From: Pseudomonadota bacterium
GTDB taxonomy: Bacteria; Pseudomonadota; Gammaproteobacteria; Burkholderiales; Burkholderiaceae_D
Reading direction: 5' to 3'
Assembly (NCBI GenBank): GCA_023449275.1
Contig: JAEXJM010000043.1
Span: forward strand, 1-40,985
DNA: 40,985 nucleotides
Below, in pieces: positions 11,800 to 19,582 of the stretch (positions within the stretch are counted from its first letter, which is position 1; each line of letters begins with the position of its first letter). The translations under genes and the position numbers were made by a program. The notes under the pieces are model-generated. The model made no database searches. It saw only the letters and a list, made by a program, of their open reading frames with translations, and was not told the origin of the DNA.

Positions 11800-11829
11800 A
11801 TGTCAAAAATGTCAGGACACTGCTATAAT
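11800..11829 (+). promoter_or_regulatory. Promoter of tRNA-Pro
   Basis: A perfect -10 TATAAT at 11824-11829 lies 12 bases before the tRNA. An ATGTCA -35-like hexamer is at 11800-11805, with an 18-base spacer. Confidence 0.7.
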
Positions 11830-11838
11830 TCCTGCTTG

Positions 11839-11917
<79 letters not shown>

Positions 11918-11961
11918 ATTAAATCAGTTACTTACAGATGCCAGACTGTAAGATCGGATGA

Positions 11962-11986
11962 AAAAAATCGGCTATATCGGTTTTTT
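11962..11986 (+). terminator. Possible terminator after tRNA-Pro
   Basis: A run of A followed by TCGG, loop CTATA, TCGG and six T can form a 10-pair stem with two G:U wobbles. It lies 45 bases downstream of the tRNA. The GC part is short, so this is tentative. Confidence 0.4.
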
Positions 11987-12113
11987 CTGAAAAAGCCCGC
12001 CATTTTGTTTCCAAAAAACAAATTTTTTGATTTGTGTCCCATCAGTTCAAGCACACCAGATAAATATCACTTAAAATTAGTAAAATATTAACTGCAAGAA
12101 CAATACCTGCGCG

Positions 12114-12161
12114 ATTACAATGTGGCAATACAAGTGCTTCATTGTATTGTGTTATTTTTTT
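12114..12161 (+). promoter_or_regulatory. Alternative hairpins followed by a T run, upstream of the HAD operon
   Basis: The segment CATTGTATTG (12140-12149) can pair either with CAATACAA (12126-12133, perfect 8 bp) or with ATTACAATG (12114-12122, 8 of 9). A run of seven T follows at 12155-12161. It lies in the 384-base gap between tRNA-Pro and the HAD gene, which otherwise holds only AT-rich sequence with no gene. It could be a weak terminator or attenuator, or chance in AT-rich DNA. Confidence 0.3.
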
Positions 12162-12301
12162 GAATCCGAACGTGCAACTAGCATGAAATCGGTCTGTGCG
12201 GCCTGCCTCAGACAATAGACTAAGCCATGTTTTTATCCAAACCGTATTCTTTACCCAAAACGCCCCATTCAACGGTATCCATTAACATATTGGGCCGCAA
12301 A

Positions 12302-12991
12302 ATGACAAAACCACTTGTTTTGTGCGATTTCGATAATACCATCAGTACCAGCGATGTGACGGATACTTTATTGCAGCATTTCGGTATGCCTGGCCACGAA
12401 GAGCTGGAAAACGACTGGGTTGCAGGCAAGATCGGTTCAAAAGAATGCATGAGTGGCCAGATTGGCCTGTTGAACGCCAGTTTTGACGAATTGAACGACT
12501 GCCTGCAACAGATCACGATTGATCCCTACTTTCCCCAGTTCGTAAAAACCATACAGCAACACAATATCGATTTGCATATTGTCAGTGACGGTCTCGATTA
12601 TGCAATCGACACCATTTTACAGCGTTATGGTCTGGCATCCATTCCCATTTATGCCAACCGGCTGATCCAGACAGGTGAACGAAGCTGGAAGCTTGAATTT
12701 CCATACGAAAGTACCGACTGCAAGAAAAAGAGCGGACACTGCAAGTGCATCCATACCCGACAACAGGCCGGTCATTCCAGGCGCATTATTTACGTAGGCG
12801 ATGGTGCCTCCGATTATTGCGTTTCCCACCAAACAGACTGGGTACTCGCAAAAAACAGCCTGATTGATTATTGCCACGAAAACCGACTGAAACATTCCCC
12901 GATACAGAGTTTCAGGGATGCAGAAAAACTGCTTCCGGAATTACTGCCGGAATTTTTTGTGCCTGTTGCTGAACACGCTGTTCTGGCTTAA
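12302..12991 (+). CDS. HAD-superfamily phosphatase, MtnX/phosphoserine-phosphatase-like
   Basis: This is a cytoplasmic phosphomonoesterase of the HAD-IB type; the substrate is unknown. The 229-residue product has motif I CDFDNTISTSD near residue 8 (nucleophile and acid Asp). Motif II is HIVSDGLDYAI and motif IV is IYVGDGASDYCV. A cysteine-rich stretch (STDCKKKSGHCKC) matches the CxxCGxCK region of MtnX-like enzymes. I chose the ATG at 302 in this kilobase (12302) because the catalytic motif then falls at the usual distance. The frame is open back to 12227, but those 25 residues resemble no family. It is the first gene of an apparent five-gene operon, and the next gene starts 20 bases later. 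The methionine-salvage role of true MtnX is not supported, since no mtn genes are nearby. Confidence 0.8.
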   Translation: MTKPLVLCDFDNTISTSDVTDTLLQHFGMPGHEELENDWVAGKIGSKECMSGQIGLLNASFDELNDCLQQITIDPYFPQFVKTIQQHNIDLHIVSDGLDYAIDTILQRYGLASIPIYANRLIQTGERSWKLEFPYESTDCKKKSGHCKCIHTRQQAGHSRRIIYVGDGASDYCVSHQTDWVLAKNSLIDYCHENRLKHSPIQSFRDAEKLLPELLPEFFVPVAEHAVLA

Positions 12992-13011
12992 ATACTGTCC
13001 TCCGATAAAAA

Positions 13012-13860
13012 ATGATTCAAAATGCCGAATTCATCCTGCCAGGCAATCGTACAGGTGTTTTATTGATTCATGGCTTGACCGGAACCCCCAATGAAATGCG
13101 GATTGTCGGCCGTGGCCTGAATCGTGCCGGCTTCACTGTTTATGCCATGCAGCTTGCAGGTCACTGTGGCGACGAGGAAGACCTGAACCAGACAACATGG
13201 CAGGACTGGTATGCGAGTGTCGAACAAGCAGCTTTCAAACTGAAAGAAGAAGTCGATCACGTATTTGTTGCCGGCCTGTCCATGGGTGCGCTTCTTTCAC
13301 TCAAACTGGCGGCTGAACACCCGGAATTTGTCCGGGGCGTTGGCGTTTACGGTGTCACATTCAATTACGATGGCTGGAGCATGCCGTTCTGGGCAAAGAA
13401 ATTCTTTTTCCTTCTCACATGGTTCAAGCGTTTTGGCCTGTTTCAGAAAACCTCATTTCTGGAACAACCCCCTTACGGACTCAAAGACGAACGAATCAGG
13501 GCAACCGTCGCAGAAAGTATGGCCAGCGGGGACAGTACGCAGGCAGGCCTTGCCGGAAACCCGTTTCCCGCTCTGGCCGAAATGCAAAAACTGGCGGCCA
13601 TCGTCAGAAAAGATTTGCCCAGAGTCCATTCACCCTGCCTGATTCTGCATTCAAGCCACGATGATATTGCAGACATGAATACAAACGCGAAGGTGGTCGA
13701 ACGTTTCGTGTCCGCCCCGACAAAATTCGTACCACTGGAAGACAGTTACCATATGATCACAATTGACCGCCAACGCCGTCAGGTTATTGAAGAATCGATT
13801 GATTTCTTTGGGAAAATTGTGGCATCTTGTGATCTGGATTCCGGCAGGCAAACACGATGA
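13012..13860 (+). CDS. Alpha/beta-hydrolase (carboxylesterase/monoacylglycerol-lipase-like)
   Basis: A serine hydrolase that probably cleaves a carboxylic ester or thioester. The 282-residue protein has the oxyanion-hole motif LLIHGLTGTPNEM near residue 18 and the nucleophile elbow GLSMG with Ser90. The acid is in the HSSHDDIAD stretch near residue 210 and the catalytic His in SYHMITID near 245. Similarity is to Est30/YvaK-type carboxylesterases. There is no signal peptide, so it is probably cytoplasmic. The stop overlaps the start of the next gene by four bases (ATGA), tying it to the two membrane proteins that follow. Confidence 0.85.
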   Translation: MIQNAEFILPGNRTGVLLIHGLTGTPNEMRIVGRGLNRAGFTVYAMQLAGHCGDEEDLNQTTWQDWYASVEQAAFKLKEEVDHVFVAGLSMGALLSLKLAAEHPEFVRGVGVYGVTFNYDGWSMPFWAKKFFFLLTWFKRFGLFQKTSFLEQPPYGLKDERIRATVAESMASGDSTQAGLAGNPFPALAEMQKLAAIVRKDLPRVHSPCLILHSSHDDIADMNTNAKVVERFVSAPTKFVPLEDSYHMITIDRQRRQVIEESIDFFGKIVASCDLDSGRQTR

Positions 13861-14216
13861 ATACACTGATTATCTTCACCTGGCTTGGCAACGTCATACT
13901 TGATACGCTCGGTCAGCTCGCCTTCAAGCGGGCTGCCACCATATCAAAAGAAGGCGAGGGCTGGCACTACTGGGTCAATCTGTTTTCAAACGGCTGGCTA
14001 TGGGTCGGAATCGGTTCTTACGTCGGCGAATTCCTCTTGTGGCTGGCATTTTTGACACTTGTGCCATTATCGGAAGGCATTCTTCTCGGTTCTGTCAACA
14101 TCATCGCCGTGATGGTGGTGGGACGAATCCTGTTCAAGGAAAAGCTGACGCCCCTGCGTCTGACAGGCATCCTGCTTGTCGCTTCCGGTGTCGCTGTCGT
14201 GGGAGCGTTCTCATGA
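13857..14216 (+). CDS. Small EamA/SMR-type membrane protein (ArnE/ArnF-like), subunit 1
   Basis: A 119-residue protein with four predicted membrane helices. Its first helix contains DTLGQLAFKRAA, matching the GQxxxK element of ArnE/ArnF-type half-transporters more than the Glu14 motif of EmrE drug exporters. The last helix reads LTGILLVASGVAVVGAF, typical of EamA units. It overlaps its upstream and downstream neighbours by four bases each. The partner gene encodes a second, different unit, which suggests a heterodimer. ArnE/ArnF flip undecaprenyl-phosphate-aminoarabinose. Here the cargo is unknown, though a DegT aminotransferase in the same operon hints at an aminated compound. Confidence 0.82.
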   Translation: MNTLIIFTWLGNVILDTLGQLAFKRAATISKEGEGWHYWVNLFSNGWLWVGIGSYVGEFLLWLAFLTLVPLSEGILLGSVNIIAVMVVGRILFKEKLTPLRLTGILLVASGVAVVGAFS

Positions 14217-14632
14217 AACGAATTACCTTTTATCTCGTCGGTTTTGCATTCCTGATGTTCTTCGATACACTGGGTCAATGCAGTTTCAAGATGACGGCGA
14301 TTCATGCATTGCCGCTCACATTCGATTTGCCCTGGCTCAGCCGTGTCTTTTGGCAACCTTACGTCTATATGGCAATCGGTGGTTATGTGGGTGCCTTTTT
14401 TACATGGATGACCCTTTTGAAACGGGCACCGGTCGGTCCCGCATTTGCCGCTTCGCATCTTGAAGTCGTTACCGTCATGGTCGCCTCCATATGGGTATTC
14501 AATGAAGAAATCACTTTGCCGGGCCTGATCGGAGCGGCGCTTATCGTAGGTGGTATCATCTGTCTGGCATTTGCGGAAAAAGAACTGGAAGATAAAGAAA
14601 AGACGGAAGAGACCGAAAAAGTACTGGAATAA
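14213..14632 (+). CDS. Small EamA/SMR-type membrane protein (ArnE/ArnF-like), subunit 2
   Basis: A 139-residue four-helix membrane protein and the likely partner of the preceding gene. Its first helix contains FFDTLGQCSFKMTA, the same GQxxxK element as subunit 1. Helix two reads YMAIGGYVGAFFTWM and helix three holds GPAFAASHLEVVTVM. A charged Glu/Lys-rich tail of about 18 residues follows helix four and should lie in the cytoplasm. The ATG at 14213 overlaps the previous stop (ATGA); the frame's further upstream opening lies wholly inside the other gene. Two dissimilar subunits encoded in tandem is the pattern of paired SMR transporters such as ArnE/ArnF or MdtI/MdtJ. Confidence 0.82.
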   Translation: MKRITFYLVGFAFLMFFDTLGQCSFKMTAIHALPLTFDLPWLSRVFWQPYVYMAIGGYVGAFFTWMTLLKRAPVGPAFAASHLEVVTVMVASIWVFNEEITLPGLIGAALIVGGIICLAFAEKELEDKEKTEETEKVLE

Positions 14633-14634
14633 AC

Positions 14635-15822
14635 ATGGCAAGTCACTACGAGGTTCCCCCCACAGCAGGATTGCCTCTCAAAGCCGGTGATCTGTTCTCG
14701 AACGGTGGTGGCCTTGCCGACATGGTTTCCCGGATCATGGGGCTGCCGTCCCCTCAAGTGGAATGTTCCGGAACGGCTTCCCTCGTCATCGCACTCAGTA
14801 CACTGAAAAAATCCTCAAATCGCAAGGAAGTCATCATCCCTGCCTACACCTGTCCTCTGGTACCTATCGCTGTGGCCCACTGCGGATTGCAAGTCAGACT
14901 TTGTGACCTCGCACCAGACGATTTCGACCTCGATATCGAACAGCTGGCTTCCCTTATCAATGAAAATACACTGGCTGTCCTTCCGACCCATCTCGGCGGA
15001 CGTGTCGCGGATATCGCTTCCGTCAAAAAGCTGGCAGCCCCATTCAGCGTCACCGTCATCGAAGATGCTGCACAGGCTCTGGGAGCGGATGTGGGAAAAG
15101 ACGGTGATATCACTTTTTACAGTCTGGCCGTCGGAAAAGGTTTGTCCATCTTCGAAGGTGGTCTCATGACGACAAATGATCCTGCCCTGCGCCAACAGCT
15201 TCATGAAACAAGCCTGGACATCATTCCTTCCGATTGGCCTTTCGAATTGCGGCGTTGCCTCGAACTGGCCGGATATTCCCTCTTATATCACCCGGCAGGC
15301 CTGCATTACGTTTACGGACAACCACGACGCAAGGCTTTGCAGGCTGCACATCCGGAAGACGCCATCGGTGACCTCTTCGATTTCGACATTCCTCTTCACC
15401 GTGTCAGCCGCTGGCGGCAAAATGCTGGCGCCAATGCGATGAAGCGCCTGCCTGAATTCATTGAAAAAACCCGTCGACAGGCCTCAATCCGCTGCAAGCG
15501 TCTGAATACCATTCAGGGCATAAAGATCATTACGGACAAAACCGGAACCGAAGGGGTATGGCCATTTCTGATGGTGCTCATGCCAGACGGAATGGCACGG
15601 GACAAAGTCATGGAAAGCCTCTGGCCTTCTCCATTCGGCGTGACTCGCTTGTTCATGCATGCCTTGCCGGATTATGCTTACCTTGAAAGGATCGTCCCGG
15701 ACGCGTCCATTCCCAATGCACGCGACTTTGCCAGCCGGATGCTGACCATATCGAACAGCCTCTGGCTGGATGATGAGCGGTTTGAAGAAATCTGCCAGGC
15801 TCTGGAAAAAGTCATTGGATAA
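14635..15822 (+). CDS. DegT/DnrJ/EryC1/StrS-family aminotransferase
   Basis: A PLP enzyme of the family that usually aminates nucleotide-linked keto sugars (ArnB, DesV, PseC), though some members act on other ketones. The 395-residue protein shows VIIPAYTCPLVPIAVAHCG near residue 65, the cofactor-binding VIEDAAQALGA near 142 (Asp contacts the PLP pyridine N), and the PLP lysine in YSLAVGKGLSIFEGG at Lys168. The C-terminal half is divergent from ArnB and the middle is shorter on sugar-binding motifs. It starts two bases after the preceding stop, so it is operon-linked. It ends 20 bases before a convergent gene. Confidence 0.85.
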   Translation: MASHYEVPPTAGLPLKAGDLFSNGGGLADMVSRIMGLPSPQVECSGTASLVIALSTLKKSSNRKEVIIPAYTCPLVPIAVAHCGLQVRLCDLAPDDFDLDIEQLASLINENTLAVLPTHLGGRVADIASVKKLAAPFSVTVIEDAAQALGADVGKDGDITFYSLAVGKGLSIFEGGLMTTNDPALRQQLHETSLDIIPSDWPFELRRCLELAGYSLLYHPAGLHYVYGQPRRKALQAAHPEDAIGDLFDFDIPLHRVSRWRQNAGANAMKRLPEFIEKTRRQASIRCKRLNTIQGIKIITDKTGTEGVWPFLMVLMPDGMARDKVMESLWPSPFGVTRLFMHALPDYAYLERIVPDASIPNARDFASRMLTISNSLWLDDERFEEICQALEKVIG

Positions 15823-15842
15823 TGAGGACAAGATACCTTCTG

Positions 15843-16715
15843 TCAGAGCAATGCCTTCAGAACACGTGTATTGAACGCCTGCTGCTGTTTTTGCCATGTC
15901 TGCAACCGATCTTCCGGAACCGGTTCCTGACCATCCAGCCAGCTCATGCACCGTTTCCAGCGATTCCGGTAAGTCCAGTTTGAGACCTCGCCGTTGATAT
16001 CACTGGCCACCAGACGTGGCTTTAGCGAATCAATAATGCGGTAAAGATCAGATTCGGTCATCCGCCCCTGATCCCAATTGGTGCAGACCGTTTCCTTTGA
16101 AAAGGCATCCTTGTCAATGGACAGATAAACGGGCGACTGCCTGTTGCACTGGATTTCAACGAAAGCACTGACCAACTCATCTGGTGAATCGAAACGTCTG
16201 GCAGCATTTCCGATCCCGATCGTTTTGGCCCAGCCGATATTGACATCCATGCACCAATAGGTCAGCTTGCCTTTATAGAGCGGCCAAAGACGGTTTTCCC
16301 AAGCATGGGCCAGCCCCACGTCCCCAGATGTGATGCCAAGAACATGAATATGTTCCACCCGATCCAGTCTGGCAGCATGCGACACCCATGAACCGCAATG
16401 GATACCGAATGGGAAACGCATGTTGTCGGGATGATTATCGAGAATGACAAGTTCCAGCGAAGCAGATGGCTCAAGTTTTTTGCAAGCCCTTTCCACCAGC
16501 AAGGCGCTGATATGATGAAAATCGCCACTGCCCATCAGAACCGTCCCGTAATCGGGCGGTAATTCACGTTCAAGGAAAGTGTCCAGACGCCTGAAGGTTT
16601 TCATGGAACAGCCATAGCGAACGTCATCCTGCCATGCAGACAGATCAATAAGCGTTGCTCCCGGAACATCACCGGTACTCTGGTCGAAATCGAGAATGAC
16701 GGGCTGTAATATCAT
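15843..16715 (-). CDS. Arginase-fold (ureohydrolase-like) protein
   Basis: A 290-residue protein with metal-binding motifs recognisable as diverged arginase/agmatinase signatures. GSGDFHHIS (near residue 62) stands for GGDHS, and VILDNHPDN (near 90) for DAHxD. LSIDKDAFSKE (near 198) stands for SxDxDxxDP, and SDINGEVSNW (near 240) for the final Glu motif. The manganese-ligating Asp and His residues are therefore retained, but the substrate-contacting parts differ. Guanidino hydrolysis is plausible, not shown. It starts seven bases after the acyltransferase gene, making it the third gene of a minus-strand operon. It converges with the DegT operon. Confidence 0.75.
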   Translation of the reverse strand: MILQPVILDFDQSTGDVPGATLIDLSAWQDDVRYGCSMKTFRRLDTFLERELPPDYGTVLMGSGDFHHISALLVERACKKLEPSASLELVILDNHPDNMRFPFGIHCGSWVSHAARLDRVEHIHVLGITSGDVGLAHAWENRLWPLYKGKLTYWCMDVNIGWAKTIGIGNAARRFDSPDELVSAFVEIQCNRQSPVYLSIDKDAFSKETVCTNWDQGRMTESDLYRIIDSLKPRLVASDINGEVSNWTYRNRWKRCMSWLDGQEPVPEDRLQTWQKQQQAFNTRVLKALL

Positions 16716-16722
16716 GAATCAG

Positions 16723-17793
16723 TCAGGATTTAATGGATTTTGCGGTTTCCTGCCACTGGCTGTCGTTTTCAAACAGGCGTTTGAATCGGCTCAGAACAAA
16801 TCTCAATACCGGATTGCGGATATATACCGCGTGGCGCGTAAACGTGAACCTTGCTCCAAGATAAGACTTGATTTCGGGATCGGTCCATCCCGCCACGTAA
16901 GTTTTCAGGCCTTTTTCAAGCGCATAATTCAGATTCTCGAACCAGCTCAGAAAATAAAGATTGCACTCACGGGCAGCGGGATACTCCAATCCGATATATT
17001 TGTCGATCAGTACGCCATTCCTTACGAAACAGATATTGTACCCAATCAGACTGTTTTCACGATGATAAGTGAAAATGACTGTGCCTGCCGATTTATCCTG
17101 TAACAGGCCCCTGAAAAAATCTTTCGACAACAAGTCGAAATGTATTTCGCTCTGGTTGAAAACGTTCAGATAGAGACGGTAATACTGTTCCAGTGTTTCA
17201 GATTCATCAAAAGAAGGATCCCCCCCTGACAGTATGCGTACCTCCACATCACTTCTCTTTTTCAACTTGCGTTTCAGGTCCTTGCGACGCGAACCGGACA
17301 GACGTCCCAGATAATCCGTCTCATCGGAATAATCGACAGGAAGCCATGCGAGAGCCTGCCCTTCCACGATCAAAAATCCCTGTTTCTCCAGCTCATCGGC
17401 AAACTGGCGTGAATAGGCATTGTCCTCTTGCGACAGAAGCGGTGAATCGAAGGGAATATCCTTGACGATCAAAAACGGATAACGCTTCGCCTGTGTCTGC
17501 TTCAATTGAAATGCAAATTCAGATGCAGAAACGGCTTCAGGCAGAAGAGCGTATTCAGAAACGGTTGTCCCGACAAAACAGGAAAAAAAGCGCAGAAGTT
17601 TTCCCCAGAAACGGTAAAGCGGAAAATGCAGGATTTTTTGCTGGAGTGCCGGTTCCATCGTCGTCAGCAGATCGAAATTCATGCAAAACGCAGGCACATT
17701 TCCTGTAACAGACGAAACAGAAAAGCCTTCAGGAGGATGATGGATGAATTGACTGACCAGTGTATCGGGTTCCAGCTGATTCCGGTAAGACAC
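16723..17793 (-). CDS. GNAT/FemAB-like acyltransferase (Acetyltransf_6 type)
   Basis: Members of this superfamily transfer acyl or aminoacyl groups to amines. The protein has LSGSRRKDLKRKLKK near its middle, the basic segment typical of Acetyltransf_6/FemAB-like proteins. A C-terminal GNAT fold follows, with NSLIGYNICFVRNGVLIDK and YVAGWTDPEIKSYLGARF. The substrate is unknown. I prefer a GTG start at 17793, preceded by AGGA at six bases, giving 356 residues. The ATG at 17832 (369 residues) falls in the loop of a terminator-like hairpin and is the alternative. It lies between the class III aminotransferase and the arginase-fold gene on the same strand. Confidence 0.75.
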   Translation of the reverse strand: MSYRNQLEPDTLVSQFIHHPPEGFSVSSVTGNVPAFCMNFDLLTTMEPALQQKILHFPLYRFWGKLLRFFSCFVGTTVSEYALLPEAVSASEFAFQLKQTQAKRYPFLIVKDIPFDSPLLSQEDNAYSRQFADELEKQGFLIVEGQALAWLPVDYSDETDYLGRLSGSRRKDLKRKLKKRSDVEVRILSGGDPSFDESETLEQYYRLYLNVFNQSEIHFDLLSKDFFRGLLQDKSAGTVIFTYHRENSLIGYNICFVRNGVLIDKYIGLEYPAARECNLYFLSWFENLNYALEKGLKTYVAGWTDPEIKSYLGARFTFTRHAVYIRNPVLRFVLSRFKRLFENDSQWQETAKSIKS

Positions 17794-17818
17794 TGCGTAT
17801 CCTGTTGAAATGAAAATT

Positions 17819-17846
17819 CCCCTTCCCTGCATCGACAGGAAAGGGG
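17819..17846 (-). terminator. Intercistronic terminator or attenuator after the class III aminotransferase
   Basis: On the minus strand CCCCTTTCCTG and CAGGGAAGGGG form an 11-pair stem with one mismatch and a six-base loop, followed by AATTTTCATTT. It begins nine bases after the aminotransferase stop and should reduce read-through into the acyltransferase gene. The T run is interrupted, so partial termination is more likely than full. Confidence 0.6.
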
Positions 17847-17854
17847 AGTTTGAA

Positions 17855-19261
17855 TTATAAGGCGTTTTTGGCTTTGGTGATCAACTGATCGAGCAATGCG
17901 ATACCCTGATCGATTTCTTCGGTGGTGATATGCAAAGAAGGCGCCAGTGTAATGACGTTCTTGTAATATCCACCCACATCCAGAATCAGGCCCATCTTCT
18001 TGCCTTTCCATTCCAGATCACCGGCCAGACCGATTTCAACCATCTTGTCAAGAAGAGCCTTGTTCGGCGTGAAACCGTCATCAGTACAGATCTCGGCACG
18101 AAGAGCCAGGCCAAGGCCATCGACGTCACCGATTTCCTTGTGACGTTTCTGAATGTCTTTCAGACCTTCGAGGAAATGGGCACCCTTTGCCATGACCATG
18201 GTTTCATAATCGGTTTCCTGAAGCATCTTCATGACTTCCAGGCCGAGAGCCGTACCCAGCGGATTGGACGCAAAAGTGGAATGGGTCGATCCCGGCGGGA
18301 AAACCGTCGGATTGATCAGTTCCTCACGTGCCCACAAACCACCCAGCGGATTCAGCCCGTTTGTCAGGGACTTGGCGAATACCAGAATGTCCGGAGTGAC
18401 GCCGAAGTGTTCGATCGACCACAGTTTTCCGGTACGGTAAAATCCCATCTGGACTTCATCGACGACCAGCAGAATACCGTACTGGTCAAGGACTTTTTTC
18501 AGGCCGATGAAAAAATTGCGTGGTGGAACGACATAACCTCCGGTACCCTGAATTGGTTCCACATAGAAAGCGGCATATTCCGATTCGCCGACTTTAGGAT
18601 CCCAGACGCCGTTATATTCTGTTTCGAACAGGCGTGCAAATTCCTTAACGCAATGCTCTCCGTATTCGTCTGCCGTCATTCCTTTCGGGCGACGGAATGG
18701 ATAAGGAAAAGGAATGAACATGGCACGTTCACCGAAATGACCGTAACGGCGACGATACCGGTAACTGGAAGTAATCGCTGACGCGCCAAGGGTCCGGCCA
18801 TGATAGCCGCCTTCGAACGCAAACATCAGACTTTTGCCTTGTGTGGCATTACGAACCAGTTTCAGGGAATCCTCGATGGATTGCGAACCGCCGACATTGA
18901 AGTGAACACGGCCATCCAGACCGAATTTCCTTTTCATGTCATCTGCAACTGTTTTGGCAAGCTGGATCTTGGTCGGATGCAGATACTGGCTGGCAATTTG
19001 AGGAAGTTCGTCGATCTGCTTTCTCAGAACATTATTCAGCCGTTCGTTACCATAGCCGAAATTGACGGCGGAATACCACATCTGCAAATCGAGAAAAGGC
19101 GTCCCTTCCGTGTCGTACATGTAACTGCCTTCGCAATGAGCGAAGATATTGGGATTCTGGACATAGTGGACTGTATCGCCAAACGAACAGTATTTCGCTT
19201 CATCTGCCAGCAATTGCCCAACGTCAACCTGCTGCCCGGCAGACATCTCATTTCTGGTCAT
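17855..19261 (-). CDS. Class III (ornithine/GABA-type) PLP aminotransferase
   Basis: This family transfers an omega-amino group from a diamine or omega-amino acid to a keto acid. The 468-residue protein has VHFNVGGSQSIEDSLKLVRN (phosphate-binding region near 120), FEGGYHGRTLGASAIT, and the Asp motif LLVVDEVQMGFYRTGKLW near 265. The PLP lysine is Lys297 in VFAKSLTNGLNPLGG, and a THSTFASNPLG partner-subunit loop follows. AAAGGA lies eight bases before the ATG. It leads the minus operon with the acyltransferase and arginase-fold genes. The substrate is open: ornithine, putrescine or a beta-amino acid are all possible. An inverted repeat in its leader may regulate it. Confidence 0.88.
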   Translation of the reverse strand: MTRNEMSAGQQVDVGQLLADEAKYCSFGDTVHYVQNPNIFAHCEGSYMYDTEGTPFLDLQMWYSAVNFGYGNERLNNVLRKQIDELPQIASQYLHPTKIQLAKTVADDMKRKFGLDGRVHFNVGGSQSIEDSLKLVRNATQGKSLMFAFEGGYHGRTLGASAITSSYRYRRRYGHFGERAMFIPFPYPFRRPKGMTADEYGEHCVKEFARLFETEYNGVWDPKVGESEYAAFYVEPIQGTGGYVVPPRNFFIGLKKVLDQYGILLVVDEVQMGFYRTGKLWSIEHFGVTPDILVFAKSLTNGLNPLGGLWAREELINPTVFPPGSTHSTFASNPLGTALGLEVMKMLQETDYETMVMAKGAHFLEGLKDIQKRHKEIGDVDGLGLALRAEICTDDGFTPNKALLDKMVEIGLAGDLEWKGKKMGLILDVGGYYKNVITLAPSLHITTEEIDQGIALLDQLITKAKNAL

Positions 19262-19290
19262 TTCAATTCCTTTAATAGAGACCGTTTTCC

Positions 19291-19319
19291 AATTATCGAG
19301 CTTGCATTCTTCGATAATT
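19291..19319 (-). promoter_or_regulatory. Perfect 9-bp inverted repeat in the leader of the class III aminotransferase gene
   Basis: AATTATCGA (19291-19299) and TCGATAATT (19311-19319) are perfect inverted copies with an 11-base spacer, ending 29 bases before the aminotransferase ATG. It may be an operator or an mRNA hairpin. The rest of the 321-base gap up to mipA (19320-19582) is AT-rich and must hold the two divergent promoters. I see no gene in it and no convincing -35/-10 pair. Confidence 0.4.
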
Positions 19320-19582
19320 TATGTTTGAACAAGTGATTGCCTCCACCTTCATCAAAACATATTGTCAAACGATCCGATTAAAAGCCTGACAACAATCGAG
19401 AGGTAAAGTTGCAATATTGATAATAATGGCCTTGAATAATAGCACGAATATTTCAAGTTTCTTTTCAGCTTGTCGAAGGAAAACAATACATATGTTTAGT
19501 ATTCAGATTTCTTGTCAATTTGTTACACTTTACCAACTAAACCGATAGAATCATACACATTGAACCTTCCTGCATATTTTTC

